Positions 47,763-59,104 of a stretch of DNA of 64,000 nucleotides are shown here, in pieces; the first letter of the stretch is position 1, and each line of letters begins with the position of its first letter. The DNA is from Cyclina sinensis (Eukaryota > Mollusca > Bivalvia > Venerida > Veneridae). The notes beneath the pieces were generated by a model. The model was not told the DNA's origin and did no database searches. It saw nothing but the letters and a program-made list of their open reading frames with translations. The stretch spans positions 26,212,361 to 26,276,360 of the forward strand of contig JAAONU010000003.1 in assembly GCA_012932295.1 (NCBI GenBank), in the 5' to 3' direction. A program made the translations under genes and the position numbers.

Positions 47763-50320
47763 CGCTAGGTGGAAGACACGGGGTTTCATAGTTTCTGTGA
47801 CTTCTAGTAAATTCTGTGAGGAAGGCTTGAATTGAATGTGTCATAACTAATGAGAAATTGCATGAAATATGGTAGTTTTATAAATTTCAATGGCGTTGTC
47901 GGTTTGCAAAACACTATAAGGGCTAACAATTTCAATTAAGTTAAAATGCTTTTTGAATTTATTGGTGCTTTCACAATCTACACAGATGATTAGACGCTTA
48001 GTGGAAAGTAAGGATTTTCCCTCAATTTTCATCGAAATTGATGCGAACACAGGTGACCTCAAATATGCTTTCAGAATTGACTTTGAGGACTTAATAAATA
48101 CCACCAGGTATACAATTATCAGTGTCACGAGGTGTTTAGAGAAGTGGAAAGTCCCTTTTCACAATTAACACTGACTTTCCTAGGGTTGATCCCAAGTAAC
48201 ATTTTCTGGTGTAATAAAATGTTCAAACTTGTTGAAAAGTGTTTTTTTTTCAACAGTTTTCAATTGCCGTTTGATGCCAGGGGAATAAAAAATGGCTTTT
48301 TAGAATTTACAGTGACTGTGTGACATAAGGCGTTCTATCATACTTTAGTCACGTTTAAAATGTCGCATATCATACTTAATGGCTTCTTACTTCACCAAAT
48401 ATTGATGTAATATAAAAAAGTGGTCAGAATTACATGGTGTGTAAATATATGTAAATAAAGCTAGTAAAATGCACGACTAATGCAAAAAGTTTTGTAAATT
48501 TACTGTTGCTCTAACTCCTGTCTCTGTATAATGTATTTGCATGTTTGGTGCATAAATGAATTATGTATATTTACATTTAGTTATACAATTATATCTATAA
48601 AATGGTTCTGCTGAAAATCACAAGAAGATGGATGAAACATAAAAGGAATGTTAAAAAGGGGTGGAAAATGACTCATATCGAAAAATGAATGAACAACTAA
48701 GATGAACAAACATACAGTGATGAAAGAATGGAACCAGTAGATTAATGAAAACATGTAAATGTGGCTGGTAACGTTAGGTGTATTTTAATAAATCTTTAGT
48801 AAATTAAATATCAGTGTTGAAGGGTAGGTTGATATATACAAATAAGTTATGAGTGTTAGATTACATGCTATAAGAACAAAGGTAACAATACAGCTGTTCG
48901 CAAGGAAGTGACCTCATTTGATGCTAATTTATGACCTTTTCTCTTCAAGTTTGCATAAAGGGAATTTCAAAGTTATGTTTAATGTATTATTTGTTATGCA
49001 AATGTGAAAGCACAATGTTAAATAAAGCTTTTGTGAGCAATAATTATTCATGTTTTTTGTTGTCATTTTTAACATTATTTTTAGATGTGGCTTCAATAAA
49101 TCCTGACCTTATGTCTGTTTTACAATTCAAGTTTGATTATTAATATTTTGAAGGTATTTTTCCACCAAAACAAATTTATCACTTGAAAAAAATTCTTTTG
49201 TTACAACGTAACTTGTGTCTATACGATTAACACACGGGAAATAACTCAAACGGTATTGTTTTGATATAGAGAAAAGAAGAAGTTTTAGAGATTTCTCAAT
49301 AGAAATTGAACATTTCTGTTAGTTTGAAATTTCTCATTACAATAGCTTAGGAGTTTGGAGACTGAGAGACACATTCAAATAACTCATATTGAATGGCTAT
49401 ATATATGTCTTCGTAAGGGCATATCTCTGATGTTACTTGTCCAGCTGGACCACTTGTATATATTTACGTATCACAGTTAAACTGTGTACGTTTTGTGCTG
49501 AGTATAGAAATACTACAGATTATCTAGTTACGTAACAATGTGCGCCTGAAAAACTCACTATTAACATCATCTTTGAACTGGGTAAGAAACAAAATCCAGA
49601 TGGTGCACGTCAAACCTAAAACATACATGGGCTCCAGGGGCACAATCATTTCATCATTTCATCACAGTAAACAAAACGTAAGTATCATGAGAATTTCCGG
49701 GACATGTAGATGTATGAGAAAGAGAAATTCAGTGTTAATGCCTTTGATAATCAAGAGGTTCATAATGGCCCTTGATCGTTCATCTGAGTATTTTGGTTGT
49801 CGGTCTGCTGGTAAACAAACATTAAAAGCGATATTACAGTTACTGAATTAATGGGGCAGAGCGAAATTTCACTAACAGGGACACAATTAGAACCATCGCT
49901 TTTTGAGGAAGAGGTAATTTTAAGCAGAATGTTGACAAAAATCTATTTTTAAGCTAAGACTACCACTTTGTGCAAAGGAGTGAAACTATTTGATCAATTT
50001 TGATAGTTAAATTTAGTTTAAACTTATTCATTTTACAATCGATTGAGAAGCAAGTTCTTGCAACTTATATTTATCCCTCTTGATGAATGCTTCCTTGGTT
50101 CAAACCAGTACTCGTGCCGAGGGTGAGGAATGTGGAAAGTCATTGTTAACTCTCATCCCCTGGTGGGATTCGAACCATCAATCTATATAGATATATATAT
50201 AATTACCATTCCTTTAAATAAGGTTGCAAAAGATCTGAAGATCTGGCAGTTCAAAAACAAATGTCATTTGTATTTGTCTTTCTATGGCCTTTTAAATTCA
50301 ATGGGGAAGGACAGTTTGAG
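47763..50320. other. Cyclase 3' UTR and intergenic region
   Basis: The 3' UTR must begin here. Candidate polyadenylation signals AATAAA lie at 48,284, 48,454 and 49,021. Short open frames (for example 47,953-48,168, 49,540-49,851) have no recognised domain. A tRNA-like SINE piece on the minus strand ('tggttcgaatcccaccag' as reverse complement) lies at about 50,155-50,175. Confidence 0.5.
48454..48459 (+). terminator. Candidate polyadenylation signal of the cyclase gene
   Basis: AATAAA about 690 bp past the stop codon, in 'atgtaaataaagctag'. AATAAA also occurs at 48,284-48,289 and 49,021-49,026; sequence alone cannot choose between them in such AT-rich DNA. Confidence 0.3.
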
Positions 50321-50324
50321 CATT

Positions 50325-50870
50325 GTTTAAAAGGGCAATATAAGGAATATATCTAAAGTTTATAAAAAATGAATAAGGGATTTGTGATGGCATCTAAAAC
50401 AACATATTAACAAAATCTTTTTTTAGGTCTGATGACTTTTTTGTGCAACGGAGCGGAACAATTTCAGCAATTTCAATGAAGGCCAATATAAGAAACATTT
50501 CTGTGAAATTTGACAGAAAAAGACCTTACGGTCTGTCTTCTGATATTTTTCTATTTTAAGCTTTTGCGGTCCCTATGTTCTGTAGAGTGAAACCGTTTGA
50601 GCACTTTTAGTTAAGGGCAATATAAGAAATATTTTGTAAAGTCTGATGGAAAATGCAAAATGAGGAGATGTCATTTGAAGCAAAGCTTTGACAAATTCTT
50701 TTTTAACTCTGATGACCATTTTGTTCTATGGGGCGGAACCATTTGAGTAATTTAAATAGATGACTATATCTGTTACACTTTTGTGAAATTTGGTGCAACT
50801 GGATGTAACGGTTTGAGCAATTTCAGATAAGGGCAAGTTAAGAAACCGGTTTCCCATATGACCGATGCCC
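50325..50870. repeat. Diverged ~120-bp tandem repeat
   Basis: Units anchored on 'aagggcaatataagaaatat'-like sequence near 50,333, 50,482, 50,613 and 50,755, with 'ctgatgacttttttgtgcaa' or 'ctgatgaccattttgttcta' and 'cggaacaatttcagcaattt' or similar. No coding content. Confidence 0.7.
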
Positions 50871-50924
50871 AATGTTATGTAGAGTTAAGTTACTTTAGTT
50901 GGGAAAAGAGCAGGATACAGCAAG

Positions 50925-51240
50925 CGTCCCATTCCATAAACATTATTCATTCTCAATTGTTAACCTCTCCTCAGGGTTAAACATATTCGGAGAATCGGGC
51001 ACTAGATCATACAGTATGTTTAATTGGAAAAATCTATACATTTTTGCAACTCAACTTCAAAATGACAAAAGAGTTCACAAGAGCTATGTCCAGTGGAAAA
51101 CAACTTTTTACTTCGTCTTTAAATCTGGGGAATTCGAACCTCTACTAGGACATAGCAATAAATAATGAAATAACTTTTATGAATATATTGTAACAATAGG
51201 TAATAAAATGAGCATATTTGTAAACATACATGAAGTTGCG
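50925..51240. repeat. Left edge of the laccase tandem-duplication unit (unit 1)
   Basis: Collinear with 57,870-58,190: shared 'ttaacata(t)tcggagaa/aggaaaat', 'ggcactagatca', 'caatctggggaattcga'-type and 'aaatgagc(a/g)tatttgtaaa' blocks. Together with the match of 52,490-52,700 to 58,260-58,460, it shows the laccase 3' flank was copied along with the gene. Confidence 0.75.
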
Positions 51241-51429
51241 TGTAAATATACATATTTAAAAAGCAAATCGTTGAATGAATGATATCTTTATCTATAATGA
51301 ACCAATGCCCATAAAAATTGAGCTGTGCCATACAGAAATAGCTCCAATAGTAAATGACGTCGTTTGTGAGAAATGATGTCAAAACGTTCTCAAAAAGCAT
51401 CGATACAACAGCAATGTTTGATCTCAACA

Positions 51430-52440
51430 AGTTAAGAGTTAAGTTTCTATGCACTGCATGACTCCTTAATGACACCTATGAAGTTTAATTTTGATACCTC
51501 AAAAACTTTCTGATTTATGGTCCAAACAAAGATCAAGTATTAAAAATAAGAAAGGGAAATAACTCTTAAGTTATTATGGGAAAAGGTACAGTTCCTATGC
51601 ACTGCACTTTTACACAATGAGATATGCCCACGTATAAAGTTTGAGGTTTATAACTTTGATAGTTTTCAGTTATGTTCCAAATAAAAAGTGTAACGGTCAG
51701 ACAGACTGACGAACAAACAGCCGACAGACAATGACAAATCTATATTCCTCTTCTCCTCAATATACATAAATGCACCTTTGAAGTTTCATGTTGATACCTT
51801 AATTACTTTTTGAGTGATGTTGCGAACAAAATTAAGTAATAAAAATAACAAAGGGCAATAACTCGAACGTTATCATTGAAAGAGCAACAGTTCATACGCA
51901 ATGCATGTCTCCTTAATAACATCTAAGCACCTTTGAAGATTAATTTTGATACCTCAAATACTTTTTATGGTACAAACAAATATCAAATAGGAAAAATTGC
52001 AAAGGGAAATAACTCACAAATTATAAAGTGAAGAGTAACAGTTCCTATGCACTGTATGAGTCCTTAATGACATTTATGCACTTTTCAAGTTAAATTTTGA
52101 TACATACCTCAAATACTTTTAGAGTTATGGTCCAAATATAAAATAAAAAGGAAAAAAGCAAAGAGGAATAACTCAAAAATTATGAAGCGAAGAGTTTAAG
52201 TTCATATAAACAGAAAAATTAGCAAAGGGGAATAACTCAAAAATTATGAAGGGAAGAGTTTCAGTTCCTATGCAATTCTACTCAATGAGATTAAACCACA
52301 TGTGTAGTTTCATGTTTATAACTAAAATTGTTGTAGAACTATCTTCTAATCACAGTGTTACGGACTGACGGACAGACGGACGGAAAGACGAACAGCCGAA
52401 AGGAAAACGCCAAATCCTTATCTCTCCCCTTCCGCGGGGA
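51430..52440. repeat. Dispersed bivalve repeat with ~180-bp tandem units
   Basis: About five units with 'cagttcctatgcactgcatg', 'ctccttaatgacac(c)tatg', 'ttttgatacctcaaa', 'atggtccaaac' and 'aaagggaaataactc', closing with 'acggactgacggacagacgg' and 'cttccgcggggataatt'. It interrupts the laccase unit 1 flank and has no equivalent in unit 2. Confidence 0.85.
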
Positions 52441-53570
52441 TAATTAACAGGAGAAATTCTCATCTGCTATAATACAATAATACATATATAAATAAAGAGG
52501 TATGTAGACAAACATTGTCGGATACCCACGTTCAATCCATTTTAAGCTTGTGATAAGGGAATAAGGTACCATAAGTTTCCGACGATGGATGAACTACTGC
52601 ACCTGTCGACATGACATCGAAGTGTCATTATCATGACAAAGAAAAAATTCGTTTCAGTCATATTACAACTATATTATCATAAACAAAAGACTCAAATAAA
52701 GGTAAAGAACCATGGGTTTTAAAGACATTGCCTTATAAAACGAGGGTTGTCCAAGTAAACCTCACACTTTTCTGAATTATTTTTTTTTATTTGATGTACA
52801 TCATATTTACACTTTGGCAGATAAATTTCTATTTTATGATACGTGTTACTGTAATCCTTTGTTAATTTCCACAGAAAGATAAATCTAATACCAGACAATT
52901 AAGTTGGCAAATGGCTGTTTCGTTTTTAGCTTGTAGTCTTCGCTTAACTTGAACAGCCCTTGCAGGTGAGAATAAAAAACAAAAATTACTACATACTATG
53001 CCAATTTTTATGCAGCTTTGGCTGATCGTAAAAACTAAGTGAAAAGTTTAAGAAATCACAAACGAATAATACCTGTTAATTTAAATGACTTGCAAAACAT
53101 CCGGTAACTCAGCTGTAAGAATTAAATCAGTAATATTTTTCCAAATATGTTTTTTGAAATAAAAATTGTGAATGAGACTGTCCGATAATTTATACTTAAG
53201 ACTTTGGTATATAATTAGTTACAAACACATCTTTAAACAGATTTTATAATAATGATAAATATAAATTATAATGTTGATGATTGCTTCCAGTGAACTGAAA
53301 GTCAAGAACGAACATATATATATGATTGTCTCCCTTACATTATTTGTCAGCCTTAATTGTATCAACAAAATATGCTTGCAATAACATGTGTAAGCTTGGG
53401 CTAGTTATGTATGGTACACTACATAGGCTCTCTTCATGAATATCATAGAATTTTTCTAAAGCAAAATCACGTCTTCTCTTTTCAAAAATCCTTCCTTGTC
53501 TTTCTCATTTAAAAAACATTAAACATTTTTAAAACATGCATTTGAACTTTGGGACCTTCCAAGTTTTTTT

Positions 53571-53707
53571 TCAAAAATCAACAGATTTGTTATTTCTTTT
53601 TACACATGTTATGGCGAGTAGGAACTGGGCAAGTATAACAAACAGCAGTGCGCCAAACATGCCCCAGAATTCTTCCCGCGTAAATGTCCTCTCGTCTGCT
53701 CCTGTTG
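53571..53707 (-). pseudogene. Laccase copy 1: C-terminal membrane-anchor exon
   Basis: Acceptor 'ttttag', then ADERTFTREEFWGMFGALLF, VILAQFLLAITCVKRNNK and stop TGA. It is open and structurally intact: one hydrophobic helix with a short basic tail. It belongs to the broken gene above. Confidence 0.88.
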
Positions 53708-53807
53708 CTAAAACTAAACAGCAGAAAGAATATACATTTCAGAACTTCTTAGCGATTTTTAGAAAATCGTCAATTCACGGAGTATATATAAAAAGGTTGA
53801 ATAGTTA

Positions 53808-56250
53808 CGATTGAGATATTATATATGTTAGCGCAAGATTGAAACTGAAACGTTCAAAGTTATACCTCCAGTAATTGTCCGTGAGCACCGTAAACATTTA
53901 AGGATGCTTATGCGGAAATGAAAGTTATACAGGCAGTCAGTCACGATACTCTCTTTCCAGGAAGGTTATGACACACCCATGCACCCCTGACTTTAATTGG
54001 TCAAGGTTACAGAATATCTTCTACTCAGCGCATGGGCAAACACACAAGTTGAAACGTACATCTTACAGGATAGAAGGCTGAAAATGTTCCTTCCACAGTC
54101 GCAATCTTAAATCAATGATATCTGACAGCCGGTAATAATAAAAATAATAATGAAAGAATAATAGTAAGGCACTATTAGAACTACCATCTGTGAAAACATC
54201 ATTGAAGAAACCTACATTTAGGACCATCCAGGGCAAAACGGGACATATTATCTTACAGAAGAGAAACAAACATAAACAAGTGAAAACAGAAGACATGATC
54301 ATAAATATACCAACACCGATTCCCCCCTCCCCCCTTACCACTAACTAGAACAACCTCTCAATGTTTTGAAGTTAGTGGCATTATAGATTACCTATCTAGC
54401 AGGACTTCATCTACTTCAACAATTTGCCAAGAGGAATATTAAATGCATAGTTATACAAACAAACAATTGATCTGTATCTCTATTGTTCATGAAATATTCT
54501 AAAGAACTCAAGATATATCATCCTTATTTTCAACTGCATATACAATTCTGGAAGTATTCCAAAACCACAGTTGACAATTTGACAAGTTTATCTTTTAGAA
54601 ACATTTTGTTACATTTTAGGGGAATATTTTAGCATATTGGGTGACGGTCAAGTACCACAATTGTAGTACCTTAGGCCTAATTTCTCTTGCAATTTTATCC
54701 TGATGAAGAATCTAATAGGTTCGACACCCGTAGATCGTAAATAAAATTTTGATCACCTTATCCTTATGTTGACGTGTAGTTTCTTATATGTATCTTTTCA
54801 ACCAGTCTGATTTATGAATGTCAAACCTATAAGAAGTCACACTTCTTCAAACATTGCAAATGTTTGTTTCTATTTAAAGAGTTACCATTTTGAAGCAAGA
54901 CTACCAAATTTAGAAAATACAAGTACTCTGCACGAAAATCATGTTTGAGTAAAGATCATCATCTCTGTGATGATTGAGTAAAAGGCTGACAAAAGAAAAT
55001 CCTTTACTGAGACATTTCTTGTCAGTTCTCATTTTCTTAATTATACCCCGACAAACAAAGTATGTGTGGTTATATTAGATCCACCTATGAAGTCCATTCG
55101 TCCACCAGTCGCGTTTCTTGTCCAGAACATAAGTTCTCCATACATGGAAGGATTTTAAAAATACCTTAGCATATTGTTTCACCTTGATGAGACGGTGTGT
55201 CACGTGTAAGAAACAGGTCCATAACTCAAATGTTCAGGTCATAGTCACTGGTCAAATGTAAAAAAATGTCTTGGACTTGTCCGGGCCCTAACTTCTCCAT
55301 GTATGGAAGGATTTAAAAATACCTTAGCATATTTGTTACCTTAATAAGACTGTGTGAAGCGTGTAAATCCAGGTTCTTAGCTAAAAGGTCAAGGACACAG
55401 TCACTGTTCAAAGGTATAATATTTTAATGATAGATCTGGTGTGGTCCTTAACTTCTTTTTGCATGGGAAGATTTTGAAATACCTTGTCAAAGGTAAAAAA
55501 AAAAGGTTGATGACGGACCTTGTCAGTTCTCTTTTGTTTAATTATACCACAGCACACAAAGTCGTGGGAGGCTATGCTGGATTTCTTGTCCGGGCCATAA
55601 CCTCTGCATACATTGAAGGATTTTAAGATATCTTGGCATATTTGTTAATCAAGATAAAACGGTGTGTCGCGTGCAGAACCAAAGTCACTAGATCAAAAGT
55701 CAAGGTAACAGTGACATGTCAAATGTAAAAATGTTGGTTATAGACGTTGTCCGGACCATGACTTCTTCACCCATGGAAGGATTTTCAAATATCTTCTTTG
55801 ATGAGAGGGTGTGTCAAACTGAATCGTTTTAAAATTTACTTTTTGAAATCAATGCACTATATTCTGAGACGTGATTTCTTTGAAATACATTATTTTTAGA
55901 CTATCAAGGTTTCCAATAATATTTTCAACAAATATAAATGGAAAGTAAGATTATATTCAGTGCTTTAAAAAGCAGAAAATGCATTGTTTTTAAGTTTATA
56001 AAGTATATTTTTCTTTTTTCTGAAAGCCGCTTTCACGACAATAATTTACAGGTAATCTACAATTGAAACAGATATCTTTTTTGTCAAAGATTTCCCCAAA
56101 TCGCTTCTGGTAATGCTCAGGGTGTTTTAATTTCCCTGATGAGAATTAAGACGAAAACGATAATAGTTTTTAGTAATAAAAAAGAAAGAAATGATGCATA
56201 TGACGATAGCATTTAAGTGTAGATAATGATGAGATAATAATGATGTGTTA
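53808..56250. other. Intron of laccase copy 1, repeat-rich, LDLa exon absent
   Basis: Contains the intron sequence shared with 8,855-9,180, repeat units like those at 10,250 (55,050-55,800), and sequence shared with 12,170-12,370 and 59,800-59,930 (about 55,995-56,200). At the place where both other copies carry the LDLa exon (between the last two tracts) there is none. Confidence 0.7.
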
Positions 56251-56411
56251 TTAATAAATACGTCATTTCGGCCGTTCAAATGTAATAAAAATTTAAAATA
56301 ATGACATCTATACTGTGATGGAGCTTGACATTGTGATAAATAAATATTTGAGTTCAAACAGCTAAATAAAGATGCAGCAAAAACTGAAGAAAAAAATGGA
56401 ACTTCAGTAAC

Positions 56412-56546
56412 CTGTTGCTTGGGTCGATGTCTCTTCAGTCGATGGAGCAGCGATCAAATCAGGAGCAATATAATTTCTGCATTCTGGAAATCCGGCTGGT
56501 GGTAAAGGAATTTGTGGAAAGGAGTCGTTCAGCAAAATACCCATTC
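56412..56546 (-). pseudogene. Laccase copy 1: linker exon
   Basis: Acceptor 'tgtttag', donor 'gttact'. Reads GMGILLNDSFPQIPLPPAGF then PECRNYIAPDLIAAPSTEET. Intact, phase 1-1, 135 nt, the same length as in copy 2. Confidence 0.88.
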
Positions 56547-56871
56547 CTAAACACAAAAAATAATCATAAATCATTGCATAAAAGCACTTCTCGTCTACTG
56601 ATTCCAAAAGAAACTTAAAAAGATCTTTAATTGAATTCTTTCTTAAAATATCAAAATCCCGTCGAGTATATGTCTTGTTTAATTCATTTAAAAGTTTTTC
56701 AAATTAGGTCTCGAAAGTTAATTGTCCTCATCGCTATAATTTCTGTACTCAGTTTTAGAGAAAGAAAACGAAAAGAAAACTAAAACACCTGTTTTCGTAA
56801 TAATCGCGCACAAAATGAACATTTGAAAGGCGATCATTGTTACAATCCTAGCTACCGAGAATCGCACGAAC

Positions 56872-56872
<1 letters not shown>

Positions 56873-56906
<34 letters not shown>
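56873..56906. repeat. (GT)n microsatellite
   Basis: About 16 GT units in the intron of laccase copy 1. The equivalent position in unit 2 (about 62,955) has only 'tgtatgtgtgtttgtg', so the run expanded after duplication. Confidence 0.92.
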
Positions 56907-56909
<3 letters not shown>

Positions 56910-57249
56910 CTAACGGAGTGTCTAGCATTGGATATTTGAAGTAACGTCTCGGTCCAACTTTTATAACATTGACTCTAAAAACTCCAATTTAACTAAATGA
57001 CATGTATTAGGTGAAGCAAAATATAGAAAGTGTCCAAGTTCCTCAACTAAACATACTTTTTCATAGGTTCTTTCGCACTTTGTGTATGCAGCATCGAACG
57101 CAGAAAACTTCCGTTGAAGATCAAACGTTATGTTACTGCCCCTGTATACAAGGTTTCTGGTGCATAACTAACTATTAAATACATCTAGAAACGTATCTGA
57201 TAGCCTTTTGAACTTATCAAAAAGTACAATGTAACTGCCCAGCACTCAC

Positions 57250-57849
57250 CGATCTGGTTATGCTTTTCTTGGTGACAGTGGATATACCATAAGCCAGGAT
57301 TATCCGCAACAAATCGTATAACTACATAACCTCCCGCCGGAAGTACTACTGTATCCCTGCGCGGTGCTCTTGTTAGATATATATCGGGTATATTTCCTGT
57401 GTACCAAGTTTGGTCGGCCCAAGTAGCATGATAGAAACAAACGCTGATGGACAATTTATATCGGATGTAAAAGTTGAATTTTCCGGACGATGACCAACTT
57501 TCAGAACATGAAAAGAGTAGCCATGGACATGTATGGGATGATGTACTATATTTAAAAATCCAGCGTTGACAAAAGTAATCTGTACAACGTCTCCAAAGTT
57601 CACATTAAGAGGACGATTGCAGTGACAGATTTTATCAGGAAAACAGTGATGACTTTCATCACAAATCCCTGTTACTTCTCTAGGCTGGGTTAAAGCCGAG
57701 ACTGGTGGAAGTTTTAGTCTTACACCATTCATATGGCCATATACACCAGGCTCAGGATCTTCTTGCATTGCAAATCCTGAACTGATAAAAAATTCTTTAA
57801 AGTTTCCAGAATTCGACGCTGGAGCAGGCTCACTAGCATTAGAATACAC
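57250..57849 (-). pseudogene. Laccase copy 1: third cupredoxin exon, frameshifted and 5'-cut
   Basis: Reads [40 protein letters not shown] (copper-ligand HPIHVHG), then a one-base loss near 57,441, then in the next frame [20 protein letters not shown] and [14 protein letters not shown]. Donor 'gtgagt' intact. To the right of 57,850 homology to the laccase stops and unit 2 flank begins within about 20 bp. Confidence 0.9.
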
Positions 57850-57869
57850 AATAAATTGGTCGCGAATAT

Positions 57870-58967
57870 TTGTTTGGTTACAATACCTTCTCGTCTGGTT
57901 TTAACATATTAGGAAAATATGGCACTAGATCAAAAAGGTAGTTAAAATGAGAACTAACTATACATTGTTGCAGTTGAACTTCGAAATTAAAATAGGGTTG
58001 ACAAGTGCAAGGTCCGGTGGAAAATTATTATTTATTTCGACTTTCAATCTGGGGAATTCGATTCTCTGCATAGCCATAAGAAAAACAATAAAAATATTTT
58101 TTGAGAATATATTGTATCAAAAGGTAACAAAATGAGCGTATTTGTAAATATACATGAAATTGCGCTGATAAAAAATGGAGTGTAGATACATATATAATGA
58201 ATAGGAGTAAATCTCATCTGTTTGCTATAATACAATAATATAATATGGATATAAATAAAGAGGTAAGTACACAAACTTCATTGTCGGATACCCACGTTCA
58301 ATCCATATTAAGCAAGTGCTATGGGAATTAGGTACTTTGGGTATCCGACGATGGATGAACTATTGCTCCCGTCGACAAGACATCGTAGTATCATCAACAT
58401 GGCAAAAAAAATCAGGTTAAATCATATTACAACTATAATTCTATAAACAACAAACCCACATTACGGTCACAAAATACACACTGAACAAAAACTTTAATGA
58501 ATAAAGAAAATAGTTCTGGATTATAAAACGGTGGATTGTCCCACTAAAATTTTCACTTTTTCGAAAAACAATTCACCCAGTGGTAATATCGTTTTTTTTA
58601 TTAATCACTTGTACCTCTTCTGTAAGCATAACTTACATGTCATAACTTAGTAAGGTGTTTTCAAATGTATCTATTTTATCAACTTTTGAGACTGTCTGAT
58701 TATTTACAATTTTAAGATTTTGGAATATAATTGGTGACACCTACTTCTTTCAATGTATTTTAGAATTGTATATATTATACTATTAATTTCTTATTCTTGT
58801 CGTTCCTACCGGTGAAAATCAAGAATGTAGAATGTGTATGTGCCTATCATTATTGTCTCCCCTTACACTATTGTTAAATAATAGCATAATGCAACAGATG
58901 TTGGGAATAGAATGTATACTCTTGGCCTTGTTATGTATGAATCCTTCCTTAGAATCGTTCTTTTTTT
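57870..58967. other. 3' flank of the intact laccase (unit 2)
   Basis: Matches 50,925-51,240 and 52,490-53,570 of unit 1, without the 51.4-52.4 kb repeat. It should contain the laccase 3' UTR on the minus strand; I cannot pick a polyadenylation site with confidence. Confidence 0.6.
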
Positions 58968-59104
58968 CTAAAAATCAAATGATTTATTATTTCTTTTTGT
59001 ACATGTCAAGGCTAGTATGAACTGCACAAGAACTACAAACATCATTGCACCAAACATTCCCCAGAATTCTTCCTGCGTAAATGTCCTCTCGTCTGCTTCT
59101 GTTG
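58968..59104 (-). CDS. Laccase copy 2: last exon, membrane anchor
   Basis: Acceptor 'tttcag', reads ADERTFTQEEFWGMFGAMMF, VVLVQFILALTCTKRNNKSF, stop TAG at 58,968-58,970. About 20 hydrophobic residues then a basic stop-transfer tail. Phase 1 in. Confidence 0.92.

Larger units (their letters stand above)
53571..57849 (-). pseudogene. Laccase-like multicopper oxidase, truncated and frameshifted copy (unit 1)
   Basis: Three exon pieces remain: 57,849-57,250, 56,546-56,412 and 53,707-53,571, reading right to left. It is about 80-85% like the intact copy to its right by eye. Faults: the 5' end is cut inside the large cupredoxin exon just upstream of NASEPAPASNSGNFKEFF; one base is lost near 57,441, shifting the frame after FTSDINCPS; the LDLa exon is missing. 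Met of HCHQEMH is Lys here. Splice sites and the last two exons are still good, so it died fairly recently. The LDLa exon is phase 1-1, so its loss alone would not have broken the frame. It converges with the cyclase gene. Confidence 0.88.

Noticed and set aside
49540..49851. 103-codon open frame downstream of the cyclase
   Set aside because: No recognisable domain; it lies in repeat-rich intergenic DNA.
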